Source: Dietzia sp. JS16-p6b
GTDB taxonomy: Bacteria; Actinomycetota; Actinomycetes; Mycobacteriales; Mycobacteriaceae
Assembly: GCF_003052165.1 (NCBI RefSeq)
Contig: NZ_CP024869.1
Span: forward strand, 1,088,001-1,152,000
Reading direction: 5' to 3'
DNA length: 64,000 nt
The position numbers were made by a program, and so were the translations under genes. Under the pieces are notes generated by a model that saw only the letters and a list, made by a program, of their open reading frames with translations, searched no databases and had not been told where the DNA came from. The first letter of the stretch is position 1; each line of letters begins with the position of its first letter. This document shows, piece by piece, positions 20,246-27,817 of the stretch.

Positions 20246-20787
20246 GAGTCGGTTCTCTCCTGGTGACGGTCGCCAGCGGCCGCGTCCCGGCGGGCCAGTT
20301 CGGCGAGGTATGAGTTGTAGGCCTCCAGCCCCTCGTCGCGGGTCGGTACCTCAGCGACGGGGCGTCGGGTGGGGAGGAGGTCGGCGGGGATCTCGGTGAC
20401 GGCCCGTTCCCGCCGACGCGCACCCCGGCGAGGGGGCGTACCGCCGGGGGGAGCGCCGACCTCGTCGTCGTCACCCTCACCGCCCGCATCCTCGGCGGCA
20501 CCGGCACCGGCCGTGTCGGCTTCGTCCGCCTCCAGCCGCACATACTTCAGATAGGCGTATACGAGGAAGCCTGCCAGGAACGGCCACATGAAGGTGTAGC
20601 CGAGGTTCTGGACCGTGCCCGTGGCCTCCTGGTAGCGGTCCAGCTGCCAGAGGCCCATCCCCAGGCAGAAGATCGCACCGAGGACGACGAAGGCGATCCA
20701 CGAGGGGCGGTGCCTGACCTTGGCGGAGACCGGTGGACCGGAGGCGGCGTCGCCTCCGACCGGGCGGGTGCTCAGGCTGTCGGACAC
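20242..20787 (-). CDS. LprD-like membrane protein
   Basis: 181 residues. Two membrane helices (WIAFVVLGAIFCLGMGLWQLDRYQ and FMWPFLAGFLVYAYLKYV) are joined by a short loop containing TVQNLGYTFMWP. The long cytoplasmic-looking tail is acidic, then rich in Pro and Arg. The helix pair and the conserved linker resemble the mycobacterial LprD family at this locus, but I see no lipobox Cys followed by a mature domain, so the lipoprotein label may not apply. Function unknown. GTG start at 20787. Confidence 0.75.
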   Translation of the reverse strand: MSDSLSTRPVGGDAASGPPVSAKVRHRPSWIAFVVLGAIFCLGMGLWQLDRYQEATGTVQNLGYTFMWPFLAGFLVYAYLKYVRLEADEADTAGAGAAEDAGGEGDDDEVGAPPGGTPPRRGARRRERAVTEIPADLLPTRRPVAEVPTRDEGLEAYNSYLAELARRDAAAGDRHQERTDS

Positions 20788-20845
20788 CCCTCAACGATAC
20801 CGCCGACGGCGCGGTAAGCTCACCTCGCCCGGTACCCCCGGGCGG

Positions 20846-20927
<82 letters not shown>

Positions 20928-20962
20928 CCCTTACGGCTCGCGGTTCGCTCGAGCCGGCCCCG

Positions 20963-21352
20963 TCAGTCGAGGTCGTCGATCAGGCGCGCGAGGATGTCGT
21001 TCATCGTGAGCAGTCCGATGAGCTCGTTGCCGCGGACCACGACCAGGCGGTTGAGGTGGTACCGGCTCATCATGGCGGCGGCCTGGTTCACCGACAGGTC
21101 CTCACCCACGGAGATGGCGGGCTTGACGGCGGCGTCGTACACGTTGAGCAGGTCGACGTCGCCCTCCTCGACGATGATGGCGCGCAGCAACTCGTTGTAG
21201 CTGAGCAGGCCGTAGGCGTCGTGGGGGTGCTGGCGTTCCACCACGAGGCTCTTGACCCGATTCGCGCGCATCGTCGACAGCGCCTCGCGCAGGGTGGCGA
21301 ACGGGGAGATGGTGATCACCTCGGGGACCATGACCTGCGTGACGGTGAGCAT
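20963..21352 (-). CDS. Two-CBS-domain protein
   Basis: 129 residues that are almost entirely a CBS pair: MVPEVITISPFATLREALSTMRANRVKSLVVE (first) and AISVGEDLSVNQAAAMMSRYHLNRLVVVRGNELIGLLTMNDILARL (second). CBS pairs bind adenine nucleotides and gate partner enzymes or transporters. It is the last gene of a group with a P-II-like protein and a DUF1538 transporter, so a role as energy sensor for that transporter is a reasonable inference. The gap to the upstream gene is about 85 bases. Confidence 0.88.
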   Translation of the reverse strand: MLTVTQVMVPEVITISPFATLREALSTMRANRVKSLVVERQHPHDAYGLLSYNELLRAIIVEEGDVDLLNVYDAAVKPAISVGEDLSVNQAAAMMSRYHLNRLVVVRGNELIGLLTMNDILARLIDDLD

Positions 21353-21438
21353 GGGGGACCTCCTGTGGGGTCGTACGGTCGGGATGGGGCGGGCAGGGGC
21401 GGGGTGCTGCGTGGCGGGGTCGAGCGGGCGGGCGTGGC

Positions 21439-21789
21439 TCAGGTGTCCTCCCGGCGCATGTACTCCTCGAACTTGACCAGTTGTCGGGGGTCGATCCCCG
21501 TGAGGTGCTCGATGGGGACGTTGAAGGCGATGCCGCGGGAGTTGTCCCCGTCGACGAGGACCTCGTGCAGCGCCTTGAGGATCGGGGTGGCCAGGTGGGT
21601 GCCCACGACCATGAGCAGCACCGACTGGGACCCCTCGAAGGTCAGGCCGAAGAACGTCTTCTTCTGTTGCCCGCCGATGCCCTTACCCTCCAGGATCGTC
21701 ACCCCGGTCGCGCCCGCGCGTTGCGCGACCTCGATGGCGGGGTCCTCCAGTTCGGGAGGGGCGATCACTACGACGGCCGTGAATTTCAT
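21439..21789 (-). CDS. P-II-like regulatory protein
   Basis: 116 residues beginning MKFTAVVVIAPPELEDPAIEVAQRAGATGVTILEGKGIG, the beta-alpha-beta ferredoxin-like start of GlnB/P-II proteins. The T-loop lacks the uridylylated or adenylylated Tyr of GlnB/GlnK, so this is a divergent P-II-like protein. Its ATG overlaps the stop of the DUF1538 gene (ATGA), which strongly suggests that it regulates that membrane protein, as AmtB is regulated by GlnK. Confidence 0.82.
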   Translation of the reverse strand: MKFTAVVVIAPPELEDPAIEVAQRAGATGVTILEGKGIGGQQKKTFFGLTFEGSQSVLLMVVGTHLATPILKALHEVLVDGDNSRGIAFNVPIEHLTGIDPRQLVKFEEYMRREDT

Positions 21790-23270
21790 GACGCTTCCTT
21801 CTGCAGACGAGGGATTTTCTCGAGGACGATGGCATAGAGCAGGACGGAGATGATCGGGAAGATCGAGGCGAAGGCGATCAGCCCGAAGCCGTCGATCAAG
21901 GCGCTGCGGCCCTCGATCGCGCTCGCCAACCCGATGCCCAACGCGGTGACCAGCGGCACGGTGACCTCGGAGGTGGTCACCCCGCCGAGGTCGAAGGCCA
22001 GGGCGACGATGTACTTCGGGGCCACTGCCAGCAGGACGAGGACCGCGGCATAGGAGACCATGATGAAGTAGTGCAGCGGCCCGCCGGTCAGGATGCGGAA
22101 CACCCCCAGGGCGATCCCGACCGCCACCCCGGTGGCCACGACCAGGCGGATGGCGGTCGCGTTGATCCCGGCCGGTGAGACGTTCTCCGCCTGGTCTGCG
22201 ACGGCGACCAGGGCAGGCTCGGCCATCGTGGTGGCGAACCCGATGAGCAGGGCGAACAGCAGGATCAGGACGGGGATGTCGCGGTCGATCAGCTGCTCCG
22301 CCATCTGGGTCCCCAGGGGGAAGAGTCCCATCTTCAGGCCCACCACGAAGGCGTAGAGACCCACGAGCACCATGACGAACCCCACGGCCACGCGCAGCGG
22401 GTGGGACAGCTTGCGGCGCAGCGCCACGTATTGGAAGAACAGGACGACGATCACCATGGGAGCCACGTCGCGCACCATCTCGGCCAGTCCCACCACGTGT
22501 TCCAGCCAGAGGGGCGTCCCGCCGGTCTCCTCCGCCCCGGTGGTGGGCGTGCCGCCGCCACCGCCGAAGGTGTAGACCCACATGCCGTAGAGCTGCACCC
22601 CGATCATGGGCACCATCACGCACAGCGCCACCAGGCCGAAACCGTCGGTGAGCGCGCTGCGGCCCCGGATCGAGTTGGCCAACCCGATCCCGATCGCGGC
22701 GATCAGCGGCACCGTCACGACGTTGGTGGTCACCCCGCCGGAGTCGAAGGCCAGCCCCACGATCTCCGGCGGCGCCACGAACGTGGCCACCAGGACCACC
22801 ACGTACCCGCCGATGAGGATTCGGTGGACCGCCCAGCCCCGCAACACGCGCAGGATGCCCAGGACCAGGACGAGGCCGACGGACACGGCGATGACCACCC
22901 TCAGGACGACGCCGTCGATGCGTCCCTCACTGATCAGTTCCGCCTGTCCCGCGACCGCGATCAGGGCCGGTTCGGCCACGACCGCGGCGAATCCGATGGC
23001 GAAGCCGAAGGTGAGGAGCAGTCCGAGCGCACCGCGGCGGGTGAACTGGTTGGCGAGGTTCTTGCCCACCGGGAACACGCTGAGATCCAGGCCCTGGAGG
23101 AACAGGGCTATCCCCACACCCACGATCAGCAGACCCGCGACCAGCTGCACGGGGTCCTCGGGCATCCGGCGGAAGACCAGCAGCTGGAAGGCCGCCACCA
23201 CGACCACGATGGGCAGCAGATTCCGCAGGGCCTTCCGGAACTCCTGGGCGAAGTGGCGGAGATGCTCCAT
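21786..23270 (-). CDS. DUF1538 family integral membrane protein with two repeats
   Basis: 494 residues made of two homologous halves (about 12-220 and 262-480) separated by a Gly/Thr-rich loop. Each half repeats an AEPAL-AVA-QAE motif and a GGVTT-VTVPL-A-GIGLA motif, the latter followed by GRSAL-DGFGL. About 12 or more helices are expected. DUF1538 proteins are thought to be ion/proton antiporters, but the transported ion cannot be read here. ATG 23270 is taken as the start because coding character begins there; the frame stays open upstream through the gluconokinase region. Confidence 0.88.
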   Translation of the reverse strand: MEHLRHFAQEFRKALRNLLPIVVVVAAFQLLVFRRMPEDPVQLVAGLLIVGVGIALFLQGLDLSVFPVGKNLANQFTRRGALGLLLTFGFAIGFAAVVAEPALIAVAGQAELISEGRIDGVVLRVVIAVSVGLVLVLGILRVLRGWAVHRILIGGYVVVLVATFVAPPEIVGLAFDSGGVTTNVVTVPLIAAIGIGLANSIRGRSALTDGFGLVALCVMVPMIGVQLYGMWVYTFGGGGGTPTTGAEETGGTPLWLEHVVGLAEMVRDVAPMVIVVLFFQYVALRRKLSHPLRVAVGFVMVLVGLYAFVVGLKMGLFPLGTQMAEQLIDRDIPVLILLFALLIGFATTMAEPALVAVADQAENVSPAGINATAIRLVVATGVAVGIALGVFRILTGGPLHYFIMVSYAAVLVLLAVAPKYIVALAFDLGGVTTSEVTVPLVTALGIGLASAIEGRSALIDGFGLIAFASIFPIISVLLYAIVLEKIPRLQKEAS

Positions 23271-23418
23271 TGAGGCTGGCGTCCTCTTCCCGGGTCTGGT
23301 CGACAGGCGGCCTGGCGTCCAGTCTGACGCACGACCCCCGGGGCGTCCACGAATCGGCGGCGCGACGGTGGCCGGGCCCCCGGGGCGGGGCTCGCTCACC
23401 CGCGGCTCACCGTTCACG

Positions 23419-23970
23419 TCACCGGGGTCGTGGTGAGCGCAGCGCGGCGACGACCGTGGCGGCGATCTGACCCACCGCCCACGAGGTCGGGCAGGAGATC
23501 CCGTCCTCGTCCGGCGCCAGAGGCTCCAACGTGGCCAGCTGGGAGTGCAGGATCCGCGGGGACGCGAAGTGCCCGCCCCGGGCCGCGAGCCGGGCCGCGA
23601 GAAGCTTCCGGTCGCCGCGGAGTTCGACGAAGAACACCGGGCGGTCGACCCCCCGGAGGATGTCACGGTAGGCGCGGCGCAGCGCCGAACACGCGACGAC
23701 GAGACCCGGGCCGGCGGTCGTCTCGGGGGCCGGATCGCGCCCCGACCCCGATGTGAACCGGCTCTGCTCCGCCATCCGGGTGCGGACCGCCTCCAGCCAC
23801 GGCTCGCGGTCGAGGTCGGTGAGCGGCTCGCCTGCGCCCAGCTTGCGGCGGTTGGCGGGCGGGTGCAGGTCGTCAGCGTCCACGAAAGGGGCGCCGATCC
23901 GTTCGGCGATCGCCTGCGCAACGGTCGATTTGCCGGCACCGGTCACGCCCATCACCACGATGTGCGTCAT
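23419..23970 (-). CDS. gntK: Gluconokinase
   Basis: About 183 residues. The P-loop is GVTGAGKST, the substrate region FVDADDLHPPANRRKLGAGEPLTDLDREPWL is the gluconate kinase signature, and VACSALRRAYRDILRG is the second family motif. It phosphorylates gluconate for entry into the pentose phosphate pathway. Start choice: ATG 23970 or GTG 23982, neither with a strong ribosome-binding site. It carries an insertion of about 20 residues (SGSGRDPAPETTAG) after the lid region. No gluconate permease is adjacent. Confidence 0.92.
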   Translation of the reverse strand: MTHIVVMGVTGAGKSTVAQAIAERIGAPFVDADDLHPPANRRKLGAGEPLTDLDREPWLEAVRTRMAEQSRFTSGSGRDPAPETTAGPGLVVACSALRRAYRDILRGVDRPVFFVELRGDRKLLAARLAARGGHFASPRILHSQLATLEPLAPDEDGISCPTSWAVGQIAATVVAALRSPRPR

Positions 23971-24009
23971 CGGTGTCGACACCGTCGGCAGCGGATCCGG
24001 CGACCGGGA

Positions 24010-24897
24010 TCAGATGGTGAAGGCCATCGATTCGAGGATCCTCCGGCCCAGCTCCTCGTCGCCGCTGATCTCCACACCGTTTCCGGGTTCCGCGGAGATC
24101 CTGCCGGTCGCGGAGCGGACGAAGGTCGGGGTGTCGAAGACCAGCTCGACCGTGACCCGTGCGGAGTCGTCGACGTCCACGAGTCCCGCCCGGCCGGCGA
24201 CCAGCACATCGGTGGCCAGGGACGGGTCGGCATCGGAGTCGCCCTTCACCCGGAACCGGACCCGCGAACCGTCCGGGGCCCCGGCGTTCTTGCCCACGAT
24301 CCGGGGTAGGGCGCGCACGATCTCCCCGAGCGCGAACCTCCCCACGCCGCTGTCGAGGTGGTGCGTCATGCCGAGGGCGTGACGGATGTCGTCCTCGTGG
24401 ACCCAGCAGTCGAACACGCGCACCCCCATGAAGCGTCGGAACGGCACGCGGCCGACGGGGGAGTCGGTCTCGGCCTCCAGGTCCTCGGCGGTCATCTCGG
24501 AGAGCTGCACGGTGCGCTCGGCCACGACCTCGCGGAAGTCCGCGAACGCGTCCTCGACGGCCAGGGACCGGGCCTCCTGGACGAACCTCTCGTTGAGCTC
24601 CCCGATGGGATTGCGGACATAGTCGCGCGACGAGGCGGGGAGGTCGACGTCCGGTATCGGCTCGCCGGCCAGCAGGTGCTCGGTTCCGGCGATGTGCGCC
24701 ACCACGTCTCGCACCGTCCAGCCCGGGAGCGCGGTGGGGGTGGCCCAGTCGTCCCTCTTGAGTCCCGCCAGGAGCTCGTCGAGATGGTTCCACTGCTGGA
24801 TCAGGTGACGGATTTCAGTAGGGGCCTCGTCTGGGGCTCCGGTGTCGGCTCCGCTTGCGGAGGTGGCGGAGGCGGCGTCGCTGTCGGTGGCGTCCAT
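24010..24897 (-). CDS. Maleylpyruvate isomerase family mycothiol-dependent protein (DinB-like)
   Basis: 295 residues. The N-terminal 30 residues are Ala/Ser/Asp-rich. After that comes a DinB-like four-helix bundle with IQQWNHLDELLAGLKRDDWATPTALPGWTVRDVVAHIAGTEHLL and the downstream CWVHEDDIRHALG; the His residues of AHIAGTEH and HEDDIRH would bind metal. A SCP2-like C-terminal domain follows from about 205. The family includes mycothiol-dependent isomerases and transferases; the actual substrate is unknown. The start is ATG 24897 (a GTG two codons upstream is possible). Confidence 0.8.
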   Translation of the reverse strand: MDATDSDAASATSASGADTGAPDEAPTEIRHLIQQWNHLDELLAGLKRDDWATPTALPGWTVRDVVAHIAGTEHLLAGEPIPDVDLPASSRDYVRNPIGELNERFVQEARSLAVEDAFADFREVVAERTVQLSEMTAEDLEAETDSPVGRVPFRRFMGVRVFDCWVHEDDIRHALGMTHHLDSGVGRFALGEIVRALPRIVGKNAGAPDGSRVRFRVKGDSDADPSLATDVLVAGRAGLVDVDDSARVTVELVFDTPTFVRSATGRISAEPGNGVEISGDEELGRRILESMAFTI

Positions 24898-24970
24898 GAC
24901 CACAAGGCTAGTGCCGTGCAGGAGAGCCGCGCGGCGACTTGGGGCCGTGGCCGGTGCTCTCCTCGGAACA

Positions 24971-25011
24971 CCCGACCCCGGCGCCGCTGTGGTGTGCGGA
25001 CGCCGGGGTCG
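24971..25011 (-). terminator. Hairpin downstream of metPS
   Basis: CCGACCCCGGCG (24971-24982) pairs perfectly over 12 bases with CGCCGGGGTCGG (25000-25011) across a 17-base loop. It stands 24 bases after the metS stop on the minus strand, in an otherwise empty gap before the next gene. Confidence 0.65.
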
Positions 25012-25035
25012 GCGATCAGGTCGTGCGGCGGGAGC

Positions 25036-25173
25036 TCAGAGCTCGCGCGCGGGAGTCGCCGTGGATCCGTCAGGATCGTCGGGGTGGCCGGCGTAGTGCA
25101 CGATGCTGGCGACGAGTCCGCCCCAGATCACGAGCAGGAACAGCACCATCATGATGATCGCGGAAGCGTCCAT
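25036..25173 (-). CDS. metS: Methionine/alanine importer small subunit
   Basis: 45 residues: MDASAIIMMVLFLLVIWGGLVASI is a single membrane helix, followed by a polar tail that ends ATPAREL. It is the small hydrophobic partner of NSS-family transporters (MetPS in Corynebacterium glutamicum). It starts three bases after the metP stop, with AAGGAGG inside the metP 3' end as ribosome-binding site. Too short for most gene finders, but the position, helix and start leave little doubt. Confidence 0.9.
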   Translation of the reverse strand: MDASAIIMMVLFLLVIWGGLVASIVHYAGHPDDPDGSTATPAREL

Positions 25174-25176
25174 GGC

Positions 25177-26796
25177 TCAGGCCTCCTTGGGCGTGTGGGT
25201 GGGGGCAGGGTTCTCGTCGGGACGGGTGAGTCCCTCCTCGTAGACGTAGTCACTCGGGTCGTCGTCGACACTCGGCGGTCCGTCGAGCTGGCGGGCCCCC
25301 CGCCAGGGCAGGGCCGACAGGATGATCGACAAGACCAGGATGGTCCCGATCATGCCCCAACCCCAGACGCCCAGGATGGCGGCGTCATAGCCCTCGTAGG
25401 GCTCGGAGATGAGGGGCATGATCTCGCGGATCAGCGAGTAACCCAGGACGACCGGGGTGATCACGGCGAGGCACACGATCCAGAAGGTGCCGACCTTCCA
25501 CGAGGACACCGAGTTGAGGTGATCGCGCAGGGTGGGGGCGAGGCGCATCACGAAGATCACCACGATGAGGGCGATGAGGGTGATGCCGACAATGCCGAGG
25601 CTGTTGACGAACTTGTCCATCACGTCGAGGTTCTGCAACCCGGTCTCGGTGGGCATGAGCAGGATCGAGGCGGCCGCCATCGGGATGCCGACGGCCAGCA
25701 CCGAGGTGGTGCGGCTGCTGCCCATCTTGTCCTGGAAGGACGAGATGACCACCTGGACGATCGAGATGAGTGAGGTGATACCGGCCAGGATGAGGCAGAC
25801 GAAGAACACCACGCCCCAGATCGGGCCGCCCGGCATCTGCGAGATCAGGGCCGGGAAGGCGATGAACGCCAGGCCCGGCCCGCCGCCCACGTCCTCCCAG
25901 CCGGCGCCCGCCGACGTGGAGACGAGGAAGCCGAGGGTGGCGAACACGCCGATGCCGGCGAGGACCTCGAAGGCCGAGTTGGAGAAGCCCACGACCAGCC
26001 CGGAGCTCGTGAGGTTGGACTTGCGCTTGAGGTAGGAGGAGTAGGTCAGCATGATGCCGAAGCCCACCGAGAGCGAGAAGAAGATCTGCCCGTAGGCCGC
26101 GATCCACACGCTCGGCTCGGTGAGCACGCCCCAGTCCGGGGTGAAGAAGTTGTTGAGGCCGTCCATGGCGCCGTCGAGGAAGAGTGACCGCACGACGAGG
26201 GCGGCGAAGAGCGCCACGAGCAGCGGGACGAAGAGCAGGGCGGTGCGGCCGATACCGTTCTGGACACCCGCGAGCAGGACTCCCAGCGTCACGATCCACA
26301 CGACCACCAGGACGATCGCGATGCCCGGGACGAAGTCGACGCCGAAGCCGCTGCCGGCGCGGAGGAAGTCCTCGGCGAAGAACGACGCCGACTCCTCGTA
26401 TGTCTCCCCCCACCGTTCGTCGATCGAGAACCACGCGTAGGAGGCGGCCCAGGCGATGATCACGGCGTAGTACACGGCGATGACGAAGGACACCAGGACC
26501 TGGATCCAGCCGATCGGCTCGGCGAAGCGGTTCATCCGCCGGAAGCTCAGCGGCGCGGACCCGCGGAAACGGTGGCCGATGGCGTAGTCGAAGAACAGCA
26601 ACGGGAGGCCCGCGGTGAGCAGGGCCACGAGGTAGGGGAGCAGGAAGGCGCCGCCGCCGTTGTCGTAGGCGACGAAGGGGAAGCGCCAGATGTTGCCGAG
26701 GCCGACGGCGGAGCCGATGGCGGCAAAGACGAAGACGGAGCGACGGGAGAATGTCTCTCTCGGTGTCGCCCCACTCCTGGTGGGCGGGCTGGTCAT
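25177..26796 (-). CDS. metP: Sodium-dependent methionine/alanine importer, NSS (SLC6) family
   Basis: 539 residues, about 12 helices. The N-terminal helix motif FAAIGSAVGLGNIWRFPFVAYDNGGGAFLLPYL forms the sodium and substrate site of LeuT-fold NSS transporters. FFSLSVGFGIMLTYSSYLKRKSNL is the TM6 region. The C-terminus is a charged 40-residue tail (PPSVDDDPSDYVYEEG). Start ATG 26796 with AAGGAGT upstream; the frame is open further out but shows no coding signal. With metS it forms a two-gene importer operon. Confidence 0.93.
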   Translation of the reverse strand: MTSPPTRSGATPRETFSRRSVFVFAAIGSAVGLGNIWRFPFVAYDNGGGAFLLPYLVALLTAGLPLLFFDYAIGHRFRGSAPLSFRRMNRFAEPIGWIQVLVSFVIAVYYAVIIAWAASYAWFSIDERWGETYEESASFFAEDFLRAGSGFGVDFVPGIAIVLVVVWIVTLGVLLAGVQNGIGRTALLFVPLLVALFAALVVRSLFLDGAMDGLNNFFTPDWGVLTEPSVWIAAYGQIFFSLSVGFGIMLTYSSYLKRKSNLTSSGLVVGFSNSAFEVLAGIGVFATLGFLVSTSAGAGWEDVGGGPGLAFIAFPALISQMPGGPIWGVVFFVCLILAGITSLISIVQVVISSFQDKMGSSRTTSVLAVGIPMAAASILLMPTETGLQNLDVMDKFVNSLGIVGITLIALIVVIFVMRLAPTLRDHLNSVSSWKVGTFWIVCLAVITPVVLGYSLIREIMPLISEPYEGYDAAILGVWGWGMIGTILVLSIILSALPWRGARQLDGPPSVDDDPSDYVYEEGLTRPDENPAPTHTPKEA

Positions 26797-26954
26797 GGTC
26801 GACTCCTTGTGGGGCGATCGGGCGGCGGATCCGCCGGGTGTGACGGAACGACGATAGGTGCGGTCTCCACTACTTCTCATATCTTCACGGCGGGTTGGTG
26901 TTTTGGTGACCATTTCGACGCATTCGCGGCACCGAATCGTGTTACTAGTGTGAC

Positions 26955-26960
26955 TACAGT
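26955..26960 (+). promoter_or_regulatory. Probable -10 element of the secreted-protein gene
   Basis: TACAGT at 26955-26960 is followed after six bases by the ATG at 26967, again the spacing of a leaderless or very short 5' leader. No clear -35 hexamer is visible. Confidence 0.4.
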
Positions 26961-26966
26961 GATCTC

Positions 26967-27503
26967 ATGAGGATGCAGCGAATGAGCCCGGGAGTGGGGC
27001 GTCGGCTGGCCGCGGCCACGGTCACGGCCACGGTCGCTGCGTTGATGGTCGTGGTGTCCGGTCTCGTCGCCGCACCAACCCTGGCCGCACCAGCCCTGGC
27101 CGCCCCCTCGCCGGCGGTCTCGGTGCCCTCCCCGGCCGAGGTGGTCCGCGAGACCGGGTCATGGTTCTCGCACGGCTACACTCTCGACCTCCGCGCGGAC
27201 GGCACGGGGATGTTCGCGGCCTGGATGGGGGCGTTCGACGGGACCAGGGTCCAGTTGCGACTGATCCCCGCGCCGGGGCCGGCGACCGTCGCCGAGGTGA
27301 CCGCCGTCGAGACGGTCGGGCGCGGGGGGCTGGCAGCGGATGAGCGACCGGGGGTCGGGGGACTGGTCACCGTCGCCTTCGGTGACGCGGTGCGGACGGC
27401 CCACGTCGAGTGGTCGTCGGGTCCGCGCCGACTGGCCGCCGACCTGTGCCCTGCCGAGGGGCTCGACGCCGGGATGATGGCCGCCCTCCGCTGCGGAGCC
27501 TGA
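26967..27503 (+). CDS. Secreted protein of unknown function
   Basis: 178 residues. A signal peptide is evident: basic start (MRMQRMSPGVGRR), hydrophobic stretch to about 38, then Ala-rich cleavage region with tandem LAAPALAAP. The mature part begins near residue 50 (PSPAEVVRETGSWFSHGYTLDLRADGTGMFAAWMG). It is a small beta-rich domain with two Cys close to the end, C158 and C176, which could form a disulfide. I do not recognise the family. It stands alone between divergent metPS and fas. Confidence 0.78.
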   Translation: MRMQRMSPGVGRRLAAATVTATVAALMVVVSGLVAAPTLAAPALAAPSPAVSVPSPAEVVRETGSWFSHGYTLDLRADGTGMFAAWMGAFDGTRVQLRLIPAPGPATVAEVTAVETVGRGGLAADERPGVGGLVTVAFGDAVRTAHVEWSSGPRRLAADLCPAEGLDAGMMAALRCGA

Positions 27504-27817
27504 GGGGAACCGGCGGCGCGAGACGCCCGCGACACGCCGTCGTGGCGAGGCTCCCCCCTGAGAAGGAAGTAACGATTGGATAACGGAGCCTGACGGAACC
27601 TGAGGTGCCCCTCACCTGTACATATGAGGTAATCGTCAGGTTCACGGTGTGATGAGCGCCACTGTCAATGCCCCTCGGGGCTCCCCCCGACGGACGGTTG
27701 TACCCCCTCAAGCTGAGGGAGCCCTCAAGTTCCTGTGGCAGTCTGTGCTCTGCGTCGGACCAGCACCCGGTTTCGGCGCGGAGTTGTTCCAGACGAAGTT
27801 GCCAAGGAGTTCCACAC
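27504..27817 (+). promoter_or_regulatory. Non-coding region upstream of fas, with inverted repeats
   Basis: No gene is seen in these 314 bases. Around 27586-27641 there is a cluster of short inverted motifs: AGGTG (27603-27607) with CACCT (27613-27617), and ACCTGA (27598-27603) with TCAGGT (27636-27641); CCTGA also occurs just before. Such nested dyads are what a TetR-type or similar regulator of fas would bind. A Shine-Dalgarno AAGGAG (27804-27809 area) serves the GTG at 27818. The transcription start cannot be placed. Confidence 0.45.

Noticed and set aside
27668-27817. Upstream extension of the fas reading frame
   Set aside because: The extra 50 codons are not conserved in composition, and AAGGAG stands just before the GTG at 27818, where the known FAS-I N-terminus begins.
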